Below, in pieces: positions 15,652 through 22,517 of a DNA stretch of 27,021 nt (positions are counted from its first letter, which is position 1; each line of letters begins with the position of its first letter). The stretch spans positions 1 to 27,021 of the forward strand of contig JAFDUB010000010.1 of assembly GCA_019594025.1 (NCBI GenBank). Reading direction: 5' to 3'. Both the position numbers and the translations under genes were made by a program. The notes below the pieces were generated by a model. That model worked only from the letters and a program-made list of their open reading frames with translations, did no database searches and was not told the DNA's origin. This stretch comes from Thermoplasmata archaeon (lineage in GTDB: Archaea; Thermoplasmatota; Thermoplasmata; Halarchaeoplasmatales; Halarchaeoplasmataceae).

Positions 15652-16635
15652 ATGGCATACGATGAGAACGCTGCTGAAGGAGTCTGGATATACTGTGAAC
15701 AGGAAAAAGGAGGGATACATCCTATTTCATATGAATTATTGAATAAAGGCAGGGAGCTCGCTGAAGATCTCAATACAGACCTTACTGCCTTGTTTTTAAC
15801 TCCTAACGGAGACAATAAACAAGAATTGGTATATAGGGGAGCAGACCGCGTGTACCTTATAGAACACGATAGCTTCGATTATCCAAATGAAATGCCATTT
15901 AAAGAGAATATTGTAAAAGTAGTTGAAGAGAATAAACCAGAGATATTGTTAATTGGGGCGACGAACTTCGGTAGGTCATTAGCACCAAGAGTGGCTGCAG
16001 CACTGGAAACCGGGTTAACAGCAGACTGTACCGGTTTAAAGATAGCTAAGGGTGAGTTTGTTCAAATAAGACCTGCCTTTACTGGAAATATACTAGCACA
16101 TATCTCTACCGATAGGTGCCCTAAGATGTCTACTGTTAGATACAAAGAATTCGATGAATTTGAAAGGGATACCAGTAGAGAAGGAGAGATCATCAAAAAA
16201 GAAGCCATCGATTATACAGGCCCGGATGTCACTATTTTAGAGGAAATGATGGGAGAAGATGTAAATATACAAGAGGCTGAAATAGTAATCTCGGCTGGAA
16301 AAGGCCTTAAAGATCCACGGGATTTTAAATTGATTGAAGAATTTTGTTCTGCTTTGGGAGGAAAGGTCGGCTCAAGTCGGCCTTTGGTTGACGAAGGATG
16401 GATATCAAGGAATCATCAAGTTGGGTACAGTGGAAATAGAGTGAAACCAAAATTATATATCGCCTGTGGTATATCCGGAGCACCCCAACACCTAGCAGGG
16501 ATGAAAGAGTCATCTATTATCGTCGCAATAAATACTGACCCTTCCGCTCCAATATTCGATTACGCAGATTATGGAATAGTAGGAGACCTTTATAAAGTAG
16601 TACCCGAACTTATAAAACAAGTAAGAGGAGAATAG
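15652..16635 (+). CDS. etfA: Electron transfer flavoprotein alpha subunit (EtfA/FixB)
   Basis: This 327-residue protein contains an N-terminal Rossmann-like domain and the C-terminal FAD domain of EtfA. The C-terminal signature is complete: SRPLVDEGWI, then VGYSGNRVKPKLYIACGISG, then QHLAGM, then DPSAPIFDYADYGIVGD. I chose the ATG at 15652, which follows GGGAGG at about 15637-15643; an in-frame GTG at 15634 would overlap etfB. No ferredoxin domain is fused to the N-terminus, unlike some bifurcating EtfA proteins. It forms a pair with etfB and converges on the dehydrogenase gene, from which it is separated by 62 nt. Confidence 0.93.
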   Translation: MAYDENAAEGVWIYCEQEKGGIHPISYELLNKGRELAEDLNTDLTALFLTPNGDNKQELVYRGADRVYLIEHDSFDYPNEMPFKENIVKVVEENKPEILLIGATNFGRSLAPRVAAALETGLTADCTGLKIAKGEFVQIRPAFTGNILAHISTDRCPKMSTVRYKEFDEFERDTSREGEIIKKEAIDYTGPDVTILEEMMGEDVNIQEAEIVISAGKGLKDPRDFKLIEEFCSALGGKVGSSRPLVDEGWISRNHQVGYSGNRVKPKLYIACGISGAPQHLAGMKESSIIVAINTDPSAPIFDYADYGIVGDLYKVVPELIKQVRGE

Positions 16636-16697
16636 TCAGATCGCAGGGACTAAATTATTTCTCTTACCGAATGTATCTAATCTTTCATTTTAACTAT
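16636..16697. terminator. Convergent terminator region between etfA and the dehydrogenase gene
   Basis: The 62-nt gap between two converging genes is A/T-rich with several plus-strand T-runs (TTATTTCTCTT, TCATTTT, ATATTTTTATATATTTA) and weaker ones on the opposite strand. It fits simple oligo-T termination of etfBA. I see no clear stem-loop. Confidence 0.35.
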
Positions 16698-18155
16698 TCA
16701 TATTTTTATATATTTATCTTCAACTTCATCATCCCTAGGAACTATTTTACCTGGATTCATTATGTTGTTAGGATCGAATAGATTCTTTATCCCTTCCATC
16801 AGTCTCATTTCTTCCTCGCTTTTTGATTTTCGAAGTTCAGCTTTTTTAATTAAGCCTATCCCATGTTCTCCTGTTATATCTCCGCCTAGGTTGATTGCTT
16901 CTTGTATCCATTTGTCTCTTACTTCTTTTACTTCTTTCCAGTCGATAATCCCTTCGTCGGGAAGCTTTCCCTCGATATGAACATTGCCGTCCCCGGCGTG
17001 TCCGAAGGCATAGAATATACCTTCCAAGTTAGATTCAAAGAATATCGTCCTAGCTCTATCAATCATTTCAGCTATTTTAGAGGGAGGTACGACTAAATCA
17101 CCCGAACGATGTCCTGTTACATTACCTTCCTGGATAACCTCCGCTATACCTGCCCTTATTTTCAATATCTTGTCTATTTCTTTACTCTTGAATGCTAAAA
17201 AGGCATCAACAGCTCCCCTTTGCTGGCAGATTTGCATAATTTCTTGTGCTTTGTCTAATATCTCGTCTTCGTTTTTACCCGATACAAAGATCATCAGCGT
17301 AGCCTCGCCGATATCACACGGCCAATTTTCATTCACCTTTTGTTGTCCCCTAATTATAGTCTCTCTTTCCAAATATTCTATTCCCACGGGCATGATACCT
17401 TTTTTAATCATCTCAGAGACTGTTTTTATTGCACTCTGACCCGATTCGAAGGGAACAATTATGAATTTTGATTCTTCCGAAGAAGGATATAATCTCAATA
17501 TTGCTTTGGTGAAAATGGCAAGAGTACCTTCACTTCCTATTAAAAGATGCATTAAAGAATATCCGGTATTGTTCTTTAGTAACTTACCACCGAGCTTAAG
17601 GATTTCTCCATTTGGGAGTACTACCTCCAGGCCCTTAACATAATCTCTCATGACACCATGTTTTAGAGTTGATTCTCCACCTGCATTTGCCGCTATTGTA
17701 CCCCCGACCTGAGAATCTCCGGTTGTAGGATGTATAGGTATAGTCAATCCCTTTTTTTCGACAGCCTCGTACAGATCATTCATAGTCACTCCCGCATCAA
17801 CTTCGACCATCAAATTATCTTCGTCAACTTCGATTTTTTCGTTTAATCTTTCCAGTGAGAGACCGATTCCACCATAGACAGGTATCATCCCTCCTGCTAG
17901 CCCAGTTTTTCCACCCATAGGTGTCACAGGAATTTTATTCTCATCAGCAAAGTTCATTATCCTTGATATCTGTTCTGTAGAATTTGGTTTAACGACGACC
18001 TCGGGATATTCTCCTTTTACTTCAACTGGCGACAATTCATCATGAGTATAACTTTCCATGCTATCTCTATCGGATATTACGTAATTATCCCCACATATAT
18101 CCTTCAGATATTCAATTATTTCGTCGGTAACCTTATTATAACTTGGTTTTATCAT
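16698..18155 (-). CDS. lctD: FAD-dependent D-lactate dehydrogenase type (GlcD/LctD family)
   Basis: This 485-residue protein belongs to the FAD_binding_4/FAD-oxidase_C family that includes glycolate oxidase GlcD, D-lactate dehydrogenase and the LctD subunit of lactate dehydrogenase-Etf complexes. Motifs: VTPMGGKTGLAGG (about 78-89) and TTGDSQVGGTIAANAGG for FAD binding, the metal-site loop HAGDGNVH (386-393) and GEHGIG (429-434). No iron-sulfur C-terminal domain is fused. The neighbours etfBA, larA and larE favour D-lactate as substrate, with EtfAB as electron partner; glycolate, malate or 2-hydroxyglutarate are possible. The ATG at 18155 is preceded by AAGGTGG on the minus strand. It is transcribed toward etfBA, not with it, unlike the Acetobacterium lct operon. 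The symbol is by analogy. Confidence 0.85.
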   Translation of the reverse strand: MIKPSYNKVTDEIIEYLKDICGDNYVISDRDSMESYTHDELSPVEVKGEYPEVVVKPNSTEQISRIMNFADENKIPVTPMGGKTGLAGGMIPVYGGIGLSLERLNEKIEVDEDNLMVEVDAGVTMNDLYEAVEKKGLTIPIHPTTGDSQVGGTIAANAGGESTLKHGVMRDYVKGLEVVLPNGEILKLGGKLLKNNTGYSLMHLLIGSEGTLAIFTKAILRLYPSSEESKFIIVPFESGQSAIKTVSEMIKKGIMPVGIEYLERETIIRGQQKVNENWPCDIGEATLMIFVSGKNEDEILDKAQEIMQICQQRGAVDAFLAFKSKEIDKILKIRAGIAEVIQEGNVTGHRSGDLVVPPSKIAEMIDRARTIFFESNLEGIFYAFGHAGDGNVHIEGKLPDEGIIDWKEVKEVRDKWIQEAINLGGDITGEHGIGLIKKAELRKSKSEEEMRLMEGIKNLFDPNNIMNPGKIVPRDDEVEDKYIKI

Positions 18156-18199
18156 ATTGAACCACCTTATTATAAATTAATCTCGCTTAAGACCCTACA

Positions 18200-18216
18200 T
18201 AATATATATTTTTCGC
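18200..18216 (-). promoter_or_regulatory. Candidate TATA box of the lactate dehydrogenase gene
   Basis: On the minus strand GAAAAATATATATTATG lies about 50 nt upstream of the ATG at 18155 and would give a leader of about 20-25 nt including the AAGGTGG site. A second A/T block (TTTATAATAAGG) is too close to the start. The rest of the 154-nt gap up to larA holds no gene I can support. Confidence 0.45.
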
Positions 18217-18309
18217 AAATATGTAATTGTTGTGTTATCTGTGAATTTTATACTAATGCCCATGGAACGATATGCATACGAGGTACCAGAGGATGTCTAT
18301 TAAACAGAA

Positions 18310-19536
18310 TTAATGATTCAGTTTAGGGACAACCATACCCCCTTCGATAAGAAAGGTGACTTTCCCGCCAGTTTTGGTTAGGGCCTCATCGATCGCCGTC
18401 TGAATATCCTTTTTGGATTCGATGAATGCCTTTTTTGTCACTTCCTCATCCAATTCTGAAACACACCACATCGAAGAACTCTCACAAACTTCTACCATTT
18501 TCGCAGCTTTATGATAACCTAATTTATATCCGTCTGCTATCTTTTCCATCACTTTTTTAGGATCATCGATAGAAGCCATCAAGTCATAAAAATTCCTAGG
18601 TCCTATACCATCTGGGCATGCTGAAACGAGTATGATTATACCTCCTTTTTTGAGAGCGAGTTTACCGTTCTCAAGTGCTTTGTGACTTTGGTATAAATTG
18701 ACATCTATAGGGTGAGCTGCGGTTACCACAACCTCTGACCTTTCATCTATAGAAACGCCGAATACTTTTTTAGAGGCTTCAACTTCTTTCATGAACGACT
18801 CTTCCATGTCACCGGCAGTGGCACTGTAAACATCTCCATCCTTGTCCAACGTCATATTGATTGCGAATACATCCCCGTCGAATTTATTGAAAGCTTCTGT
18901 CATGTCTTCGTGGATTGGATTACCTTTCAGTTTGAGGGTCTTCGCATCCTTTTCAAGCGCGAATTCATGATTTGCAGTGATAGTTTCGTAAGAAGCTACA
19001 CCAGGCAGGAATGACTTTCTACCACCTGTGAAACCAGCGAAATAGTGCGGTTCAACTGTATTTATAGCTATTACATTTTCCGCTTCAGCAACTATCTTGT
19101 TGAACTTAATGGGTGTACCTCTTTTGGTTTTGCCATAATCTACCATCTCACCGTTTTTCGCGTCGTTATAATAAATATATTCCTTTTTCGCTTCGTATAC
19201 TTCACCGAATATCTGTTTATACTCTTTTTCCGTCGGTTCTCGATGGGAGCCTAGTGCCACAATAAATTTGACATCATGTTTCTGGATCTCCTCTTTCACC
19301 AATTCTAGGACTCTAGACGTAGGAGTCGGTCTCGTTGCATCATTTACTATGAATAGAGTACCATCAGTAATGAATTCGGAAAATATAGGTTTTCCCACAG
19401 GATTTTCTAGTGCTTCAAGGATGACTTCGGTCTCATCTCTCTTCTCCATTTCGTTGGGATAAAGGACCGCGTTAACCTTATCATCATCTACCTCTACTTC
19501 AACCTCTTCGCCGGCATAAGGGATGTTAATTTTCAT
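18310..19536 (-). CDS. larA: Nickel-pincer 2-hydroxyacid racemase, LarA family (probable lactate racemase)
   Basis: This 408-residue protein belongs to the LarA family, which uses a nickel-pincer nucleotide to interconvert 2-hydroxyacid enantiomers by hydride transfer. Key residues are present: DATRPTP at 66-72, the histidine of GSHREPT (H98), and VEPHYFAGFTGGRK with H164 and K174, the lysine that corresponds to the cofactor-attached lysine of characterised LarA. I chose ATG 19536: a TATA box about 27 nt upstream predicts a leaderless message, while an upstream in-frame ATG at 19596 lies before that box. LarA homologues also include racemases for malate and other hydroxyacids, so substrate is an inference from the lactate dehydrogenase next door. 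It is A/T-rich compared with larE. Confidence 0.88.
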   Translation of the reverse strand: MKINIPYAGEEVEVEVDDDKVNAVLYPNEMEKRDETEVILEALENPVGKPIFSEFITDGTLFIVNDATRPTPTSRVLELVKEEIQKHDVKFIVALGSHREPTEKEYKQIFGEVYEAKKEYIYYNDAKNGEMVDYGKTKRGTPIKFNKIVAEAENVIAINTVEPHYFAGFTGGRKSFLPGVASYETITANHEFALEKDAKTLKLKGNPIHEDMTEAFNKFDGDVFAINMTLDKDGDVYSATAGDMEESFMKEVEASKKVFGVSIDERSEVVVTAAHPIDVNLYQSHKALENGKLALKKGGIIILVSACPDGIGPRNFYDLMASIDDPKKVMEKIADGYKLGYHKAAKMVEVCESSSMWCVSELDEEVTKKAFIESKKDIQTAIDEALTKTGGKVTFLIEGGMVVPKLNH

Positions 19537-19560
19537 GGTTCGATAGGGGTAGTTGTTTGT

Positions 19561-19570
19561 TATATATTTT
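19561..19570 (-). promoter_or_regulatory. TATA box of larA
   Basis: On the minus strand AAAATATATA is centred close to 29 nt upstream of the ATG at 19536, with no ribosome binding site between. This indicates a leaderless larA transcript and decides the start. It also shows that larA has its own promoter and need not depend on read-through from larE. Confidence 0.6.
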
Positions 19571-19662
19571 CCGATTTTATGCGGCCCCTTATACACTATT
19601 TTTACTAACGCCCTCGGAGATCTCCTTGCGAGGTATAACCTTTTGCGAATGGAAAGGCGGCA

Positions 19663-20472
19663 CTACCCTTGAGGCAAGGCGGCGTTCAGGCTGCCGCTGC
19701 GATATCCCTCCAGATCGAGGGCGACATAGAGAAAGCCGAGTTCTTTCAGCCTGGTCGCGATCTCCTCTCCCCTTTCCAAGACCAGGGTCATGTCTTCCTT
19801 GGGCACCTCCAAGCGGGCTACATCGCCGTGAAAGCGCACGCGCAGCTGCCCTAGGCCCAGCCCCCGGAGAAATGTTTCCGCCTGCCCCACCTGCTGCAGC
19901 CTCTCCTCTGTGATGGTAGTACCATAAGGAAAGCGAGATGACAAACAGGCCATAGAGGGTTTGTTCCAAGTGGGCAGCCCCAGTTTTTGGGACAACTCCC
20001 GGATATCCTCTTTATTCAGCCCCGCTTCCTGTAGGGGACTGCGGACCCCCAGCTCCCGGGCCGCTCTGCTACCCGGTCGATGATCCTGCAGGTCATCCCG
20101 GTTAGCCCCATCGATGACCCAGTCCAACCCGAGCTCATCAGCCAGTACCCATAGGCGGTTGAACAGCTCCCGCTTGCAAAAATAACAGCGGTCAGGCGGA
20201 TTGCCAGCAAAACTATCTATCTCTAATTCAGAGGTGGCTATAACCCGGTGCCGTACCCCGAACTGCTCCGCCAGTTGCACAGCTCGTTCCAATTCCTCCT
20301 CCGGATAGGTTTCCGAGGATGCCGTCACCGCCAGGCACGCATCGCCCAACTCCTCCTTGGCCACAGCGGCCAGCAAGGTGCTGTCCACCCCGCCGGAGTA
20401 TGCTACCAAGACTTTACCCATTTCCCTCAGCAAGCCCCGTAAGGCTGACAACTTCGCGTCCGCCTCGCTCAT
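19663..20472 (-). CDS. larE: Nickel-pincer cofactor sulfur transferase LarE
   Basis: This 269-residue protein is a PP-loop ATP pyrophosphatase of the LarE family, which adenylates and adds sulfur to the nicotinate-derived precursor of the LarA cofactor. The PP-loop SGGVDS is at 26-31, YFCKRELF follows, and MACLSSRFPYG places a cysteine at residue 176, where characterised LarE proteins carry the cysteine that gives up its sulfur. No further cysteines follow, which fits the single-use type better than iron-sulfur LarE versions. Its base composition is far more G/C-rich than every neighbour and the protein looks like those of Firmicutes, so recent bacterial origin is likely. The ATG at 20472 is 6 nt behind the malic enzyme stop, preceded by GATAGGGG. 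LarB and LarC are not in the window. Confidence 0.9.
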   Translation of the reverse strand: MSEADAKLSALRGLLREMGKVLVAYSGGVDSTLLAAVAKEELGDACLAVTASSETYPEEELERAVQLAEQFGVRHRVIATSELEIDSFAGNPPDRCYFCKRELFNRLWVLADELGLDWVIDGANRDDLQDHRPGSRAARELGVRSPLQEAGLNKEDIRELSQKLGLPTWNKPSMACLSSRFPYGTTITEERLQQVGQAETFLRGLGLGQLRVRFHGDVARLEVPKEDMTLVLERGEEIATRLKELGFLYVALDLEGYRSGSLNAALPQG

Positions 20473-20478
20473 CCCCTA

Positions 20479-21861
20479 TCACATCCCGCCGACCGGATAT
20501 GACTGAAGAGGCTCAGGTGGTGTTTCCACGTGTCCACTGTCCATGAGCATCTTGGTCTGTTTTCTGCTCTTCAGTATGATTGTCTCGGAAATTTTCCGAA
20601 GCTCACTTTCTGAAAGTTTCAATCTTGCCAAACCTTGCTCAACAGCTTTCATACCAACTCTAACCGCTTGACGAATGTACACTTCAGTATTGTCCATTTT
20701 AGGCACTAAATAATCTTCGTGGATACCCTGTTCTTCTGCAACTTCAGCTATAGCGTATGCAGCTTCTATGTGCATCTCGTCGGTGATGGTCTTTGCTCTA
20801 ACATCCAAAGTACCTCTAAATATCCCCGGAAATCCGATGGAGTTGTTTACCTGGTTCGGGAAATCGGAACGTCCGGTTCCAACGATCCTAACTCCTGCTT
20901 CCTTAGCCTCCCAGGGCCAAATCTCAGGTATGGGATTTGCTTCTGCGAAGAGTACGCCGTCGCTATTCATTTTCTTTAACCATTCCTTTTTGATGGTATC
21001 CGGTCCCGGCTTGGATGCGGCTACAACTACATCTTTCCCTTCGATAAGTTCGGCAAGACCTCCGTCGATCTTACCTTTGTTCGTCTTCTGGGCGAACTCC
21101 CATTTAACGGGTGTTCTTTCTTTGTCTAGATCTTCTCTACCTGGATGGAGGAGTCCGGTTGAATCACATACTGTCAGGTTCTTTTCAGGAACACCTGCCT
21201 TTAGAAGTGTACGTGCCAAACACAGGTTTGCAGCACCTGCACCGATCAAACCGATCTCGACGGTGTCCAGCTCTTTACCCACCACTTTAAGACCGTTGAT
21301 GATAGCGGCCAGTGTGATAGCGGCCGTTCCCTGCTGGTCGTCGTGCCATACAGGTATGTCCATCTCCTCCCGAAGTCTATCTAGTATGTAGAAACACTTG
21401 GGTTTGGATATATCTTCGAGGTTTATACCTCCAAAGGATGGTGCGATCCATTTTACCGCCTGTATTATGTCTTCTGGATCATGTGCATCTAAACAGATCG
21501 GGAAGGCATCTACACCTCCGAGATATTTGAACAATAAGCCCTTCCCTTCCATGACCGGCATACTGGCTTCCGGTCCGATGTCCCCAAGTCCCAGCACACG
21601 ACTTCCATCGCTAACGACTGCGACGTTATTCCATTTGTTGGTATGTGTGTAAACCGTCAATGGATTTTTATGTATATCTTGACACGGTTTCGCCACACCA
21701 GGTGTGTACCAGACACCGAAATCGTCGAAACTGCTTACCTGGACCTTGGGTGAAACCTCTATCTTCCCTCGGTAAAAAGGATGCCATTCCATCGCTTTCT
21801 TAGCTGGTAAGTTAGCCTTTTTAATCAGCTCTTCCTTGGTGAGTTTTTTTTCTTCGCTCAT
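20479..21861 (-). CDS. Malic enzyme (malate dehydrogenase, decarboxylating)
   Basis: This 460-residue enzyme converts malate to pyruvate and CO2 with NAD(P). Conserved pieces: the tyrosine in VWYTPGVAKPC (Y52), AVVSDGSRVLGLGDIG (81-96), the metal-binding PVWHDDQQGTA (170-180) and the dinucleotide-binding IGLIGAGAAN (203-212). I chose the ATG at 21861, behind GGAGGT, over an in-frame ATG at 21915 that lies before the TATA box. A C-terminal extension of about 60 residues follows the usual end; the same extension is left as a remnant at 14532. The last residues (after TPPEPLQSYP) are encoded by G/C-rich sequence that continues into the larE leader, so the original C-terminus may have been replaced at an insertion junction. 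In this setting it would exchange pyruvate from lactate with malate. Confidence 0.92.
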   Translation of the reverse strand: MSEEKKLTKEELIKKANLPAKKAMEWHPFYRGKIEVSPKVQVSSFDDFGVWYTPGVAKPCQDIHKNPLTVYTHTNKWNNVAVVSDGSRVLGLGDIGPEASMPVMEGKGLLFKYLGGVDAFPICLDAHDPEDIIQAVKWIAPSFGGINLEDISKPKCFYILDRLREEMDIPVWHDDQQGTAAITLAAIINGLKVVGKELDTVEIGLIGAGAANLCLARTLLKAGVPEKNLTVCDSTGLLHPGREDLDKERTPVKWEFAQKTNKGKIDGGLAELIEGKDVVVAASKPGPDTIKKEWLKKMNSDGVLFAEANPIPEIWPWEAKEAGVRIVGTGRSDFPNQVNNSIGFPGIFRGTLDVRAKTITDEMHIEAAYAIAEVAEEQGIHEDYLVPKMDNTEVYIRQAVRVGMKAVEQGLARLKLSESELRKISETIILKSRKQTKMLMDSGHVETPPEPLQSYPVGGM

Positions 21862-21888
21862 GACGGTACCTCCAATGGGCGAAGTATA

Positions 21889-21902
21889 GGGAATATAAAT
21901 AG
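21889..21902 (-). promoter_or_regulatory. TATA box of the malic enzyme gene
   Basis: On the minus strand CTATTTATATTCCC lies about 35 nt upstream of the ATG at 21861 and would start transcription near 21870, leaving only a very short leader around GGAGGT (21868-21873). It lies inside the short gap after the zinc-ribbon membrane protein gene. Confidence 0.45.
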
Positions 21903-21911
21903 ATAATGGAT

Positions 21912-22472
21912 TCACAGGAGGTTTACCAACGAGAGAAAGTTACCTAGGCCTAGGAATACACCCAGGAGTATTGCCATCGCCATGAGCATCCATGCTCTTA
22001 ACTCCTCACCGAGATATTCCGCCTTTACAGCGCCTAAAACAAGTCCCAATCCCACGATCACTATACCTACGTTTATGAGAAGTAGTGATAGTATAACCAT
22101 CGTGGATGCAAATTCAATAGGTTCTTCCGCCCAATCAGTTGCCGCGTGCATCGAAAACATCAATGAATAACCAGCGATCAACAAAAGAAAGCCAATGATT
22201 AGTATATTTACAAATGATGTATATCTCTCACCGGAGAGAGATGCTGCCGGTCGACGTGCCGGGTGGAAACCGTCACTTCTTACAGTGGAGCGGAAAGTTT
22301 TTTCAATTGTTTCTTGATTATTCATACCGGCGGATGTGCTCTCTTGAGCCAAGTCCAGAGCCCATTGGAATGCACGATCACAATCGGTGCATCTCCCAGA
22401 ACCGTCATCGAAGAACTCAAGATTCTCGGAGCCACATGCACCGCATATACCTTCGGTTGGTTTTTCTACCAT
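21912..22472 (-). CDS. Zinc-ribbon membrane protein of unknown function
   Basis: This 186-residue protein has an N-terminal zinc ribbon (C10, C13, C28, C31) followed by a hydrophilic linker and three hydrophobic helices at about 86-106, 119-145 and 160-183. The ribbon would lie in the cytoplasm. I do not recognise a named family; many archaea have such short ribbon-plus-helices proteins without known role. The ATG at 22472 has AAGGTGA close upstream and a palindromic TATA block at 22489-22500. It precedes the malic enzyme gene in the same direction with about 50 nt between, each with its own promoter-like sequence. Confidence 0.75.
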   Translation of the reverse strand: MVEKPTEGICGACGSENLEFFDDGSGRCTDCDRAFQWALDLAQESTSAGMNNQETIEKTFRSTVRSDGFHPARRPAASLSGERYTSFVNILIIGFLLLIAGYSLMFSMHAATDWAEEPIEFASTMVILSLLLINVGIVIVGLGLVLGAVKAEYLGEELRAWMLMAMAILLGVFLGLGNFLSLVNLL

Positions 22473-22488
22473 TACTTCACCTTATAGA

Positions 22489-22500
22489 CATTATATAATG
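22489..22500 (-). promoter_or_regulatory. Palindromic TATA block upstream of the zinc-ribbon membrane protein gene
   Basis: CATTATATAATG is a perfect 12-bp palindrome centred about 22 nt upstream of the ATG at 22472. It is a candidate TATA box in either direction; only the minus-strand gene has a start at suitable distance. It may also be where the kae1 message ends, since T-rich sequence is adjacent. Confidence 0.45.
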
Positions 22501-22517
22501 GGGTCATAAAAAAGTTT

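Noticed and set aside
18215..18303. Short plus-strand open frame ending in MPMERYAYEVPEDVY before TAA, in the gap between the dehydrogenase gene and larA
   Set aside because: It has no upstream ribosome binding site or recognisable family, and is too short to separate from chance. It might be a decayed gene end.
14532..20478. IS element or integrase-borne mobile island
   Set aside because: No transposase, integrase, tRNA target or matching terminal repeats are visible. The flanking malic-enzyme ends are only about half identical at the protein level, so they are not recent duplicated target sites.
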